A stretch of DNA of 64,000 bases from Solidesulfovibrio sp. (GCF_038562415.1 NZ_JBCFBA010000012.1:1-64000), one strand, 5' to 3'; counted from the stretch's first letter, positions 25,380 to 34,641 are shown. The notes: a model not told the origin generated them from the letters alone. Translations and numbers: made by a program.

Positions 25380-26389
25380 GGCCGCCCTCCCCGGCCGCGA
25401 CGCGTCCGTACCCCCTCGGCCAGGCGCGCGGCCACGGCCAGGCCCGCCCCGGCGGCGAAGGCCAGGGAACGCCCCAGCACCAGCGGCGGCGCCACCCAGG
25501 CCACGGCCGGATCGCGCCCGGCGGCGAAACGGGCAAAGGGCAAGCTCGAAGCCAGGATGCCCAGGCCACAGCTCAACGCCAGCCAGCCGGCGGCGGACGA
25601 AAACGGCCACAGGGCCAGGCCGGCCGCGAGCAACCCGGCCAGGGCCGTTTGCACCCGCGCCGTTGGGGGCGTGTAGCCGTCGCGCAAGAGTTTTTCCGGG
25701 TGCTGGCGGCAGGCGGCGAACCGCCAGTAGGCCCGGCCGGCCTTGGTGCGCAGGTAGCGCCAAAGCGTGGCCGGGTGGCGGTGGGCCACCCGGGCGTTCG
25801 GCGCGAACACCAGCCGGTGCCCCAGCCGGCACAGCCGGTAGGACAGTTCCGTATCCTCGTTGTCGGCCTTGGTGAAGGCGCCGTCGAAGCCGCCGGCCGC
25901 CTCGAAGACCTCCCGGCGGTAGGCGGCGGCGTAGGTGGCCACCAGGTCCAGGCAGGCAAAGCGCGCGGCAAAGCGGTAGCGGTCCTCGAACTCGACCTGG
26001 GCGAAACGGGCGACCAGCGAGGCCTGGTCCGTGCGGTAGGCGCCCTGGACCCCGGCCACGCCCGTGTCGGCGGCAAGGGGCGCGGTGATGGCCGCCAGAA
26101 AATCCGGGTCGGGCCGGCAGTCCGCGTCGGTGAACACCAGGATTTCGCCGGGCGCGGCGGCGGCACCGGCGTTGCGGGCGGCCGCCGGCCCCCGGTTGCG
26201 CTGCCGTATCACCGTGGCCCCCCAGGCGGCGGCCACGCTGGCGGTCTCGTCGGTGGAACCGTCGTCCACCACCACCACGGCCACCCGGCCCGCGTCGTAG
26301 GTCTGGCCGGCCAGGCCGGCCAGGGTCGCCGGCAAGGTGGCGGCGGCGTTGTAGGCCGGGACCACCACGGCGAGGTCGAACCCGGCCAC
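25376..26389 (-). CDS. membrane-associated GT2 glycosyltransferase
   Basis: 337 aa from a GTG two bases after the upstream gene's stop. GT-A family 2 motifs: 'LAVVVPAYNAAATLPATL', 'VVVDDGSTDET', 'FTDADCRP' (DxD) and 'FTKADNEDTELSYRL' (acceptor-site E-D). The last ~110 residues hold hydrophobic segments (LLAAGLALWPFSSAAGWLAL, and one near the C-terminus), so it is probably anchored at the inner membrane. The frame stays open upstream, but that stretch is not part of the protein. Confidence 0.88.
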   Translation of the reverse strand: MAGFDLAVVVPAYNAAATLPATLAGLAGQTYDAGRVAVVVVDDGSTDETASVAAAWGATVIRQRNRGPAAARNAGAAAAPGEILVFTDADCRPDPDFLAAITAPLAADTGVAGVQGAYRTDQASLVARFAQVEFEDRYRFAARFACLDLVATYAAAYRREVFEAAGGFDGAFTKADNEDTELSYRLCRLGHRLVFAPNARVAHRHPATLWRYLRTKAGRAYWRFAACRQHPEKLLRDGYTPPTARVQTALAGLLAAGLALWPFSSAAGWLALSCGLGILASSLPFARFAAGRDPAVAWVAPPLVLGRSLAFAAGAGLAVAARLAEGVRTRRGRGGRP

Positions 26390-26391
26390 GC

Positions 26392-27864
26392 CTAGACTCC
26401 GGAGCCGGCCAGCAGGTGGCGCACGAAGACTTTCGCCGCCCGGGTCGTGCGGGCCAGCTCGCCGGGCGAGACGGCGGCGGCCAGGGCCCGGCGGGCCAGA
26501 AACGACGGCCGCAGGTAGAAGCGGCGGCGGGCCAGGTCGCACAGGCGCACCAGCTCGGCCGGGGAAAGCGTCTCGTTGCGCACCACGCAGGTGTGCAGCC
26601 CGGCCGGGGTCAGCCAGTCGCGCCAGGCGGCGGCCTCGATAAATCCCCGCTGCCGGTAGTCCTCGTAGGCCTCGGTGCCGGGATAGACCATGACCGGATA
26701 GAACTGGGCGGTATCCGGATTGAGTTTGACGGCGAAATCGATGGTACGCAGGATGGACGCCCGCGTGTCGCCGGGCAAGCCGAAGAGGAAGCAGCCGTGG
26801 ACCCGGATGCCGACGGCTTTGGCCTCGGCCCGGAAGCGCTCCATGCGCGCCGGGGACAGTCCTTTTTTCATGGCGGAAAGGGCCGTTTCGTCGGCGGATT
26901 CGAAGCCCACGCAGACCTGCCGGCAGCCGGCCTTGGCCATGGCGGCGAGCAGCGCGGCCGGCAGGTCGGCCCGGCTGTTGGCCGTCCAGTCGAAAACCAG
27001 GCCCCGGCGCACGATAGCGGCGCAAAATTCCCGGCAGCGGGCCCGGTCGGCCGTGAGGGTATCGTCCTCGAAAAACACCGTGCGCAGGCCCGGGAAATGG
27101 TCCAGGCACCAGGCCACCTCGTCGAGCACGGCCTCGATGGGGCGGTAACGCGCCGTCCGTCCGGTCAGCGTCTGCGGATGCAGGCAGAACGAACAGCGGT
27201 AGGGGCAGCCGCGCGAGGTGGCAAGCGTCACCATGGGCGGCTTGGCGTTGGGATTGAAGTATTCGTCGATATTGAGGAATTGCTTATAGATGGGGGCAAC
27301 CGGCGGCAGCCGGCCCAGGTCGTCCAGATAGGGCCGGTCGGGATTGTGGCGCAGCCGGCCCTGGCCATCCCGAAAAGACAGGCCGTCGATCGTGGCCAGG
27401 CGGGCCGGCGTGGCCGGGCCGCTGTCCAGGACCCGGGCCAGTTCCAGCACGGTCAGGTCGTATTCGCGCCGGGCCACGGCGCAGACCGCCCCGGGCACGG
27501 CGGAAAGGACCTCGCCGGGCAGGGCCGAGGCGTGCGGGCCGACCAGCACGGTGAAAAGCCCCGGCACGGCAGCGCGCAGGGCGGCGGCGGCGGCGATGTC
27601 GGCGTCGATGCTCGGCGTCGAGGTGTCGAGGACGGCCAGGGCCGGGCGCCGCGTTTGCGCCCGGGCGGTCACGGCGGCCAGGTCCAGGCCGTCGGCCGGG
27701 GCGTCGCAGACGTCCACGGCGAAGCCGTCGGCCGCAGCCACGGCCGCGGCCTGGGCCAGAAACAGCGGATAGTAGAGCGTGGCGGACTTGGTCACGGCCG
27801 GCGAGCGCTGGGGCCGCGAAAAACGCGGCAGAAAGGGCGGGTTGAGAAAAAGGACCGAGAGCAT
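26392..27864 (-). CDS. B12-binding-domain radical SAM protein
   Basis: 490 aa; GGAGG lies about ten bases before the ATG. Residues ~1-150 are a cobalamin-binding-like domain ('MLSVLFLNPPFLPRFSRPQRSPA', 'TVLVGPHASALPGEVL'). The radical SAM core has 'TSRGCPYRCSFC' (Cys220, 224, 227), 'VFFEDDTLTADRARCREFC' and 'QVCVGFESADETAL'. The layout is like hopanoid or P-methyltransferase class B enzymes. First gene of the run with GT2 and GT4, so it may tailor a lipid-linked sugar. It belongs to a different subgroup from the pair at 16628 and 63111. Confidence 0.87.
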   Translation of the reverse strand: MLSVLFLNPPFLPRFSRPQRSPAVTKSATLYYPLFLAQAAAVAAADGFAVDVCDAPADGLDLAAVTARAQTRRPALAVLDTSTPSIDADIAAAAALRAAVPGLFTVLVGPHASALPGEVLSAVPGAVCAVARREYDLTVLELARVLDSGPATPARLATIDGLSFRDGQGRLRHNPDRPYLDDLGRLPPVAPIYKQFLNIDEYFNPNAKPPMVTLATSRGCPYRCSFCLHPQTLTGRTARYRPIEAVLDEVAWCLDHFPGLRTVFFEDDTLTADRARCREFCAAIVRRGLVFDWTANSRADLPAALLAAMAKAGCRQVCVGFESADETALSAMKKGLSPARMERFRAEAKAVGIRVHGCFLFGLPGDTRASILRTIDFAVKLNPDTAQFYPVMVYPGTEAYEDYRQRGFIEAAAWRDWLTPAGLHTCVVRNETLSPAELVRLCDLARRRFYLRPSFLARRALAAAVSPGELARTTRAAKVFVRHLLAGSGV

Positions 27865-28011
27865 GTGCCGGCATCCTCCGTTGGCAGGCGACAGGGCAAG
27901 GGCCAGTATAAGGGAAGGGGACGGCCGGAGCAATCCGGGAGGACGGCCGGCCGGCGTGCAACACCCTCTTGCCCGGCCGCGCGCATTGCTGTTTCGGTGA
28001 TATTGGGTCAC

Positions 28012-28017
28012 TATACT
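28012..28017 (+). promoter_or_regulatory. possible -10 box for the EF-hand lipoprotein gene
   Basis: TATACT lies about 109 bases before the ATG, in the divergent gap between the radical SAM and lipoprotein genes, just after a GTGA...TCAC dyad. No good -35 box is present at 16-18 bases, so an activator may be needed or the call may be wrong. Confidence 0.33.
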
Positions 28018-28125
28018 CCCGGCGGCATTGGGGGCTTCGGGCTGTGCGCACCGCCTGGCCCATGTCTGGAAAACCGCGGGATAGTCCGGTCGCACCGACA
28101 GGCAAACAGGGAAAAGGAGGGAGGC

Positions 28126-28422
28126 ATGATGCGGATTTGGGTGGCACTGGCGGTGGCCCTGACGCTTTTGGCGGCCATGGGCGGATGCGCCAAGAAAAAT
28201 GGCTACGCGTCCATGGACGAAGTCTACATGAAGTACGACACGAACAAGGACGGCGTCATCAGCAAGGACGAGTTCGTGGCCAAGTGGAAGAACAAGCAGA
28301 AAGCCGAGACCGCCTGGAAATCCATTGACAAGAAAAATAACGGCTTCGTCGATCGTACGCTCAACAACGACACGCCGCTGAACGTTTGGAGCGCCGTGGA
28401 AAGCAACGACGATCCGTATTAG
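28126..28422 (+). CDS. EF-hand calcium-binding lipoprotein
   Basis: 98 aa with AAGGAGGG upstream; ATGATG gives two possible starts three bases apart. A short hydrophobic segment ends in a lipobox-like MGGC, so the mature protein would be lipidated at Cys22 or nearby. It carries one canonical EF-hand loop, DTNKDGVISKDE, and a second weaker loop, DKKNNGFVDRTL. Small exported calcium-binding proteins of this shape are common in deltaproteobacteria. It precedes the sugar operon but is separated from it by a hairpin, so it is probably an independent gene. Confidence 0.82.
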   Translation: MMRIWVALAVALTLLAAMGGCAKKNGYASMDEVYMKYDTNKDGVISKDEFVAKWKNKQKAETAWKSIDKKNNGFVDRTLNNDTPLNVWSAVESNDDPY

Positions 28423-28439
28423 CACGCGGTATTGGGCAA

Positions 28440-28484
28440 AACGCGCCCGGATGCCCCGGTCTGGGCGCGTTGCACAGGTTTTTT
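28440..28484 (+). terminator. probable terminator after the EF-hand lipoprotein gene
   Basis: AACGCGCCC (28440-28448) pairs with GGGCGCGTT (28463-28471). A run of six T follows at 28479-28484, eight bases past the stem, which is looser than a classical terminator. Confidence 0.5.
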
Positions 28485-28499
28485 CCGGAAAGGAATTCC

Positions 28500-29375
28500 A
28501 TGCCGCCCCTTTTTGTCGCCGAGATTTCGAGCAACCACAATCAGGATATCGACCGGTGCTTGCGCTTCGTGGACGTGGCCGCCGCGATCGGCTGCGGCGC
28601 CGTCAAGTTCCAGCTGTTCACCGTGGCCGATCTGTTCGCCCCGGAGATCCTGGCCGCAAGCGCCAGGCACCGGGCCAGGCGGGCCTACGAGCTGCCGGTG
28701 TCGTTTCTGCCGGCCATCGCCGGGCGCTGCCGTCAGCGGGGCGTCCTTTTCGGCTGCACGCCCTTTTCCCTGGCCGCCGTGGAACAACTGGCCGGCTATG
28801 TCGATTTCCTGAAAATCGCCTCCTACGAACTGTTGTGGCCGCCCCTGGGCGCGGCCTGCGCGGCCACGGGCCTGCCCGTCATGCTGGCCACGGGCCTGGC
28901 CGACCTGGCCGAAGTGGCCGGGGCCGTGGAGAATCTCCGCCGGGCCGGCTGCCCCGAGCCGACCCTGCTCCATTGCGTGTCCGCCTATCCCCTGCCGCCC
29001 GGAGAGGCCAACCTGGCCGCCATCGACAGCCTGCGCCGCGCCTTCGGCCTGCCGGTGGGCTGGTCGGACCACAGCCGCTGTCCGGGCGTCATCCACCGGG
29101 CCGTGCACCGGTTCGGGGCCGAGGTGGTGGAGTTGCATCTGGACCTGGAGGGGGAGGGCCGGGAATACGGGGCGGGGCATTGCTGGCTGCCCGGGGAACT
29201 GGCCGAGTGCATCCGCGACGTGGCCGCCGGGTTGGCCGCCGACGGCGACGGGATCAAGGCCTGCGCCCCCTGCGAAGCCCCGGACCGGGATTGGCGGGCC
29301 GACCCGCACGACGGGTTGCGCCCCCTGCGCCGGGTGCGGGCCGGCTTTACCGGCGACAACGGAGGCGCGTCATGA
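28500..29375 (+). CDS. NeuB/SpsE-family PEP-dependent sugar-acid synthase lacking a SAF domain
   Basis: 291 aa from the ATG at 28500 (AAGGA upstream). Family motifs: 'FVAEISSNHNQDIDRCL' (start of the TIM barrel), 'AVKFQLFTVADLF', 'FLKIASYEL', 'LLHCVSAYPLPPGEANL' and 'VGWSDHSRCPG'. NeuB enzymes condense PEP with an amino- or keto-hexose to give nonulosonates. The C-terminal antifreeze-like SAF domain found in the paralogue at 44962 is missing and the barrel is slightly short, so the substrate probably differs. First gene of a fifteen-gene run; its stop overlaps the next ATG. Confidence 0.85.
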   Translation: MPPLFVAEISSNHNQDIDRCLRFVDVAAAIGCGAVKFQLFTVADLFAPEILAASARHRARRAYELPVSFLPAIAGRCRQRGVLFGCTPFSLAAVEQLAGYVDFLKIASYELLWPPLGAACAATGLPVMLATGLADLAEVAGAVENLRRAGCPEPTLLHCVSAYPLPPGEANLAAIDSLRRAFGLPVGWSDHSRCPGVIHRAVHRFGAEVVELHLDLEGEGREYGAGHCWLPGELAECIRDVAAGLAADGDGIKACAPCEAPDRDWRADPHDGLRPLRRVRAGFTGDNGGAS

Positions 29376-30898
29376 ACCGGGAGGCCAAGCTCAAGACCCT
29401 GGGCGAACTGGCCGCCATCATCGCCGCACACAAGGCCGCCGGCCGCACGGTGGTTCACTGCCACGGCGTCTTCGACCTGCTGCACATCGGCCACATCCGC
29501 TATTTCAGCCAGGCCCGGGAACTCGGCGACCTGCTGGTGGTCACCCTGACCCCGGACCGCTACGTGGACAAGGGGCCGCACCGGCCGGCCTTTTCCGAGC
29601 GGCTGCGGGCCGAGGCGCTGGCCTCCCTTGGCGACGTCGACTACGTGGCCATAAACGAAACCCCCACCGCCGTGGAGACGCTTTTTCGCCTGCGGCCGGA
29701 CGTCTACGTCAAGGGCGAGGAATTTCGCACCGTCGCCGCGGACATGACCGGCAAGATGGGCCTGGAGGCCGAGGCGGTGGAGAAAATCGGGGCCAGGCTG
29801 GCCTTCACCGGCGACATCGTTTTCAGCTCGAGCAGCCTCATCAACCGCTACCTGTCCAATTTCCCCGAGGAACTGCGGGAATACCTCAACGTCTTCCGCC
29901 AGCGCTACGCCCTGCCCGAGGTCCTGGCCGCCGTGGACCGCATGGGGGGGCTGCGCGTGCTGGTGGTGGGCGACGCCATCCTCGACGAGTACCAGTACGG
30001 CCAGGCCATCGGCAAATCGTCCAAGGACCCGGTGCTGGCCCTGCGCTACCATTCGAGCGACCTGTTCGCCGGCGGCGCCTTGGCCGTGGCCAACCACCTG
30101 GCCGATTTCGCCGGCGAGGTGGGGCTTCTCACCGTGCTCGGCGAGCACCAGCGCCACGAGGAATTCATCGTCTCCCAACTCGACCCGCGCATCCGCCGGG
30201 TCTTCCACACCCGGCCGGGCGCGCCGACCATCCTCAAGCGCCGTTTCATCGATTCGGAATCCTTGAACAAGCTCCTCGAACTCTACGTCATGGACGACGC
30301 GCCCATCCCCCCGGAACTGGACGCGGCCATGGCCGCGACGTTTTCGGAGCTGGCCGGCGGCTACGACCTGGTCATCGCCGCCGACTTCGGCCACGCCAGC
30401 ATCGGGCCGCGCCTGCTGGCCGCCCTGTGCGACGGGGCGCCCTTTCTGGCCGTCAACACCCAGGCCAACGCCGGCAACCGGGGGTTCAACACCATCTCCC
30501 GCTACCGGCGGGCCGACGTGGCCTTTCTGGCCGAACACGAACTGCGCCTGGAAACGCGCGACCTCGAACGCGACGTGCGCCCGCTCATGGAGGGCGTCAG
30601 CGCCGCCCTGAGGGGCGCCTATTGCGTGGTGACCACCGGCCGGCAGGGCTGTTCGGTGCTCGGCCCGGGCGGCGCCTTCGTCAAGGTGCCGGCCCTGGCC
30701 GCCACGGTGGTGGACCGGGTGGGCTCGGGCGACGCCTTTTTTTCCGTGGCGGCCATGGCCGCGCGGCTGGGGCTGCCCGAGGAGCTCATCGGCTTTCTCG
30801 GCAACGTCGCCGGCGGCCAGGCGGTGGAGACCATCGGCAACAAGAAACCCGTGCGTTCCCTGGCCATCAAGAAAAGCCTGACCGCACTGCTCAAATAG
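29372..30898 (+). CDS. reversed HldE-like protein: nucleotidyltransferase followed by PfkB sugar kinase
   Basis: 508 aa. Residues ~20-160 are a cytidylyltransferase-fold domain ('VVHCHGVFDLLHIGHIRYF', HxGH; 'KGEEF'; 'FSSSSLINRYL'). Residues ~190-508 are a PfkB kinase ('VLVVGDAILDEYQYG', 'FAGGALAVANHLA', 'VVDRVGSGDAFFSVAAM' with the catalytic G-S-G-D). Classical HldE has the opposite order. Such proteins can phosphorylate a sugar and activate it with a nucleotide. The gene is coupled to the synthase upstream by ATGA, so it likely works on a sugar of the same pathway. AMP versus CMP cannot be told. Confidence 0.88.
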   Translation: MNREAKLKTLGELAAIIAAHKAAGRTVVHCHGVFDLLHIGHIRYFSQARELGDLLVVTLTPDRYVDKGPHRPAFSERLRAEALASLGDVDYVAINETPTAVETLFRLRPDVYVKGEEFRTVAADMTGKMGLEAEAVEKIGARLAFTGDIVFSSSSLINRYLSNFPEELREYLNVFRQRYALPEVLAAVDRMGGLRVLVVGDAILDEYQYGQAIGKSSKDPVLALRYHSSDLFAGGALAVANHLADFAGEVGLLTVLGEHQRHEEFIVSQLDPRIRRVFHTRPGAPTILKRRFIDSESLNKLLELYVMDDAPIPPELDAAMAATFSELAGGYDLVIAADFGHASIGPRLLAALCDGAPFLAVNTQANAGNRGFNTISRYRRADVAFLAEHELRLETRDLERDVRPLMEGVSAALRGAYCVVTTGRQGCSVLGPGGAFVKVPALAATVVDRVGSGDAFFSVAAMAARLGLPEELIGFLGNVAGGQAVETIGNKKPVRSLAIKKSLTALLK

Positions 30899-30900
30899 CC

Positions 30901-31887
30901 ATGCCCAGCCGCTACCCGACCTTCGACCGCGCCGCCTTGCGGCTGTTGCCCCTGGCCCGCCGCGAAAACGACCTGACCGCCTCGGTCATCCGCGACCCCG
31001 CCCCCACGGCCACGGTGCGCGAACCCTTTGCCCGCATCGCCGCGCGCCTGGTCGCGGCCAGGCAAACCGGGGCCACGCGGGCGCTGATGCTGGGCGCCCA
31101 TGTCCTGCGCCGCGGCCTGCAACGCTACCTCGTCGACCTCATGGAATCCGGCTGCCTGGACGTGGTCGCCGTCAACGGCGCCTGCGCCATCCACGACTTC
31201 GAACTGGCGCTTATTGGTGCCACCACCGAATCCGTGGCCCGCTACGTCCGGGAGGGCCAGTTCGGGCTGTGGCGCGAAACCGGCCGGCTCAACGACATCG
31301 TGCGCCAGGCCGCGGGCGATGGCCTGGGCCTGGGCGAGGCCGTGGGCCGGGCCATCCGGGAAGGCGATTTCCCGGGCAAGGCCGACAGCCTCCTGGCCCG
31401 GGCCTATGCCCTGGACGTCCCGGTCACGGTCCATGTCGGCATCGGCTGCGACATCACCCACGAGCACCCCAACTGCGACGGCGCGGCCTACGGCGCGGCC
31501 AGCTACCGCGATTTCCTCGTCTTCACCCAGTGCCTCACCCGCCTGGCCGGCGGGGTGGTCATGAATTTCGGCAGCGCGGTCACGGCGCCCGAAGTCTTCC
31601 TCAAGGCCCTGGCCATGGTGCGCAACGCCACCCTGGCCCGGGGCGAGGCCATGGGCGGATTCGCCAGCCTCGTGTGCGACCTGCGCCCCCTGCCCGAAAC
31701 CTACGCCCGCCAAGCGCCCAAATCCGACCCCGACTACTATTTCCGCCCCTGGAAGACCATGCTCGTGCGCACCCCGGGCGAAGGCGGCGAGAGCCGCTAC
31801 GTCCGGGGGGACCACGCCGAGACCGTGCCGGAACTGTGGACCGCCCTGGCCCGGCTGGGGGCTTTCGAGGGCGCCGGACGTGGCTGA
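30901..31887 (+). CDS. conserved protein of unknown function, possibly deoxyhypusine-synthase-like fold
   Basis: 328 aa, starting two bases after the kinase stop. Striking conserved-looking stretches are 'LMLGAHVLRRGLQRYLVDLMESG', 'NGACAIHDFELALIGATTESV', 'VTVHVGIGCDITHEHPNCDG', 'GAASYRDFLVF' and 'NFGSAVTAPEVFLKAL'. No signal peptide or membrane segment. The pattern of glycine-rich strands and the GSAVTAPEVF segment recalls Rossmann-type NAD-binding proteins of the deoxyhypusine-synthase kind, but I cannot confirm this. Placement between an activating kinase and a glycosyltransferase suggests a role in sugar metabolism. Confidence 0.55.
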   Translation: MPSRYPTFDRAALRLLPLARRENDLTASVIRDPAPTATVREPFARIAARLVAARQTGATRALMLGAHVLRRGLQRYLVDLMESGCLDVVAVNGACAIHDFELALIGATTESVARYVREGQFGLWRETGRLNDIVRQAAGDGLGLGEAVGRAIREGDFPGKADSLLARAYALDVPVTVHVGIGCDITHEHPNCDGAAYGAASYRDFLVFTQCLTRLAGGVVMNFGSAVTAPEVFLKALAMVRNATLARGEAMGGFASLVCDLRPLPETYARQAPKSDPDYYFRPWKTMLVRTPGEGGESRYVRGDHAETVPELWTALARLGAFEGAGRG

Positions 31888-33430
31888 GCCTGGCGGGCGG
31901 CTGCTGGTCGTCGGCACGGCCAAGCCCGACTACGTGGAACGCTTCCTGGCCCGGCCCGAGGCGGCCGGCGCGGCGCTTTTGGCCGCGCGGCGCGACCGGG
32001 AACGCTTTGCCGGCCGGGCCGGCCGGGCCTTTTATTTCTCGGGGACCCTGCGCTGGTTCACCCCGGCCCTGCTGGCCGCCTTCGCGGCCGTGCGGCCGGA
32101 CCGGGTGGTGATCGTGTGCGGCCTGGCCTTCGACCACGCCAACGTGGTGGAGGCGGCCCGCATCGCCTCGTCCCTGCTGGGCCGGCCGGCGGACGTCCGG
32201 GTGGCGGTGGACCGGGCCGTGCTGCCGCCGCCGCCCCTGCCCGGCCGGGGGCCGGCCTGGCTGGAGATCTTGCGCCTGTTCCCGCTGGCCGCCCTGGCCG
32301 GCCTGGTGTGGCTGGCCCGGCCCTGGCGCACGGTGCGCGTGGGGGCCATCTACGCCCACCGCCTGGGCCACCTGGCCCTTGATTGCGAGATCTACCTGTG
32401 CGAGCGCGACCTGGGCGAGGTGCCGCCGCGCTGCCTGGACATCTTCTATCCCGAGTCCGGACGGGTGGCCAACGCGCCCCTGCTGGCCATGTTCGGCCGG
32501 TGCATGCGCATCCACCCGGCCGGGCGCTGGCTGCGCGAGGCCGTGGACCTGTTTGGCCTCGGGGCGCGCCACGAGGCGGTCATGGCCACCCACCGCATGC
32601 CCTTCGCCCGCGACGCCGCCTGCCTCATGCAGCGCGTCCCGGCCCACCTGCGCCTGACCGAGGCCGAGCGCCGCCGGGGCGAGGCCGGGCGACGCGCCCT
32701 CGGCCTGCCGCCCGGGGTACCCCACGTCTGCCTGCTCGGCCGCGACGACCGCTACCTGCGCGCCGTCAGCGGCGAACACGGCGACGGCGGCCACCAGTGG
32801 CCGCGCAACATGGACATCGCCGCCTTCGGCCCGGCCGCGTTGGCCCTGGCCGAACGCGGCTACGCCGTGGTGCGCATGGGCAGCCTCGTGGCCGAGCCCT
32901 TCGCCGTCGACCATCCCCTGGTCTTCGACTACGCCAGCCACCCGGCCCGCGACCCCTTCCTGGACATCTTCCTCGCCGCCACCTGCCGGTTTTTCGTGGG
33001 CGCGCCGAGCGGGCTGCTCCACGTGCCCATGGTCTTCCGCATCCCCTGCCTGTCGGTGAACCTGGCCCGGGTGGGGCTCATGCACGCCTGCGACCCGCGC
33101 GACATGACCATCTTCAAGCTGTTGCGCCTGCGCCGCGAAAACCGCCTGCTGACCCTAAGCGAAATCCTGGCCACGGGCCGGGCCGTGCGGCGCATCGAGG
33201 AGGCGGCGGCGGATGCGGACGTGGACTACCTGGACAACACCCCCGAGGACATCCGCGACGCGGCCCTGGAAATGCACGAACGCCTGGACGGCACCTGGCG
33301 CGACGCGCCCGGGGACGCCGCGCTGCAGGAGCGCTTCCGCCGCTTGTTTCCCCCGGACGCCTACAACCGCTGCCGCCGAAGCCCCGTCGGGACGGCCTTT
33401 TTGCGCCGCCACCGCGACCTGCTGCGCTAA
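31880..33430 (+). CDS. TIGR04372-like glycosyltransferase
   Basis: 516 aa from a GTG overlapping the previous gene by eight bases. The second half has the features of the TIGR04372 family: 'VCLLGRDDRYL', 'QWPRNMDIAAFGPAALALAERGYAVVRMGS' and 'CRFFVGAPSGLLHVPMVFRIPCLSVNLA'. A hydrophobic stretch near residues 125-145 may associate with the membrane. These proteins are found in surface-polysaccharide clusters and are taken as GT-B enzymes. Donor unknown; it may use the sugar made by this operon. Confidence 0.75.
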   Translation: MAEPGGRLLVVGTAKPDYVERFLARPEAAGAALLAARRDRERFAGRAGRAFYFSGTLRWFTPALLAAFAAVRPDRVVIVCGLAFDHANVVEAARIASSLLGRPADVRVAVDRAVLPPPPLPGRGPAWLEILRLFPLAALAGLVWLARPWRTVRVGAIYAHRLGHLALDCEIYLCERDLGEVPPRCLDIFYPESGRVANAPLLAMFGRCMRIHPAGRWLREAVDLFGLGARHEAVMATHRMPFARDAACLMQRVPAHLRLTEAERRRGEAGRRALGLPPGVPHVCLLGRDDRYLRAVSGEHGDGGHQWPRNMDIAAFGPAALALAERGYAVVRMGSLVAEPFAVDHPLVFDYASHPARDPFLDIFLAATCRFFVGAPSGLLHVPMVFRIPCLSVNLARVGLMHACDPRDMTIFKLLRLRRENRLLTLSEILATGRAVRRIEEAAADADVDYLDNTPEDIRDAALEMHERLDGTWRDAPGDAALQERFRRLFPPDAYNRCRRSPVGTAFLRRHRDLLR

Positions 33431-33453
33431 GGCAGCGCGGCCAGGAGGACCGG

Positions 33454-34641
33454 ATGCCGGCACCATGCATCGCCTGCGGGCACGAGGCCGCCGCCCCGCT
33501 GCTCGACCTGGGGGACATCCCGGCCAGCGGCGTTTTCCTTGAAAGCCCCGACCAGGCGCCGGCCACCGTCCGCCTGGCCTACGCGTTCTGCCCGGTCTGC
33601 GGCCTGATCCGCCAGCGCGGCGCCCCGGCCGAAACCGCTTACGCCGGGGCCGACCGGGCCACGGCCCGGCGCCAGTTCGCCTACGTCCACGACCTGCTGC
33701 GGCGCACCGCCGCCCTGGCCCCGCCCGGCGACGGCCTCGTCCTGGACGTGGGGGCCAACGACGGGGCCTTCCTGGACCTGGCCGCCCGGGCCGGCTACCG
33801 CCGGCGGCTGGGCGTGGAGCCGTCCCGGGCCTGCGCCGCCGCCTGCGCCGCCCGGGGCCACGCCGTGGTCGCCGCCCCCCTGGACCGGGACACGGCCGCG
33901 GGCATCCGCCGGGAACACGGCCCGGCCGCCATCGTCTTTTGCCGCCACACCATCGAGCACGTCGCCGACCCGCTGGGCTTGCTGGAGGCGGCGGCGGCCT
34001 GCCTGGCCCCGGACGGGCTGCTGGTCCTCGAAACCCCTCACGCCGCCTGGCCCGTGGCCGCGCTTCGCGTCCACGAACTGTGGCAGGAGCATCTGTTTGT
34101 CTTCCACCCGGCCAACCTGACCCGGCTGCTCGGCCGGGCCGGGTTGGCCGTGGTCGCGGCCGAGGCCTACCGCCACGACGGCACCTTCGACCAGGTATGC
34201 TGGGCCAGGCCGGGGCTTGCCGCCCGGCCGGGCACGCCGCCGGCCTTCCTGGAGGCCTGCCGCGCCCTCGGGGGCCGGTTCGCGGCCTTCGCCGCCGGGC
34301 TGCGCCACCGGGCGGCCGGCTGGCCCCGGCCCGTGGCGGCCATGGGCGCGGCCCACGTGCAGGCCCACTTCCTGCTTTTCACCGGCCTTGGCGCGGTGGT
34401 GGACCACATCCTGGACGACGACCCGCGAAAGCGCGGTCGGTGGCTGCCCGTGCCCCGGCCGGTGCCCGTGATCGGCACGGCCGAGGGCATCGCCCGCGCC
34501 CCGGCCACGCTGTTGGAAACCGCCTTCGCCTATCCCGACTGGACGCGCCGGGTGCGGGAAGGACTGGGGCCGGCGGCCGTCGCGGTCGATCCCTACGCCG
34601 GTGTGGCCTGGGACCCGGACGGCGCCGGCCGTAAGCCCTGA
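33454..34641 (+). CDS. sugar C-methyltransferase-type protein (Zn-binding, SAM and C-terminal domains)
   Basis: 395 aa; CCAGGAGGA precedes the ATG. Three parts: an N-terminal zinc-ribbon-like segment with CIACG and CPVCGL, a SAM domain with 'GLVLDVGANDGAFLDLAARAG' and 'CRHTIEHVADPLGLLEAA', and a C-terminal Rossmann-like domain ('AMGAAHVQAHFLLF', 'DHILDDDPRKRG'). That architecture is the one of TylC3-type C-methyltransferases, which methylate C3 of NDP-4-keto sugars to make branched-chain sugars. A 4-keto sugar substrate is therefore likely in this operon. Confidence 0.85.
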   Translation: MPAPCIACGHEAAAPLLDLGDIPASGVFLESPDQAPATVRLAYAFCPVCGLIRQRGAPAETAYAGADRATARRQFAYVHDLLRRTAALAPPGDGLVLDVGANDGAFLDLAARAGYRRRLGVEPSRACAAACAARGHAVVAAPLDRDTAAGIRREHGPAAIVFCRHTIEHVADPLGLLEAAAACLAPDGLLVLETPHAAWPVAALRVHELWQEHLFVFHPANLTRLLGRAGLAVVAAEAYRHDGTFDQVCWARPGLAARPGTPPAFLEACRALGGRFAAFAAGLRHRAAGWPRPVAAMGAAHVQAHFLLFTGLGAVVDHILDDDPRKRGRWLPVPRPVPVIGTAEGIARAPATLLETAFAYPDWTRRVREGLGPAAVAVDPYAGVAWDPDGAGRKP

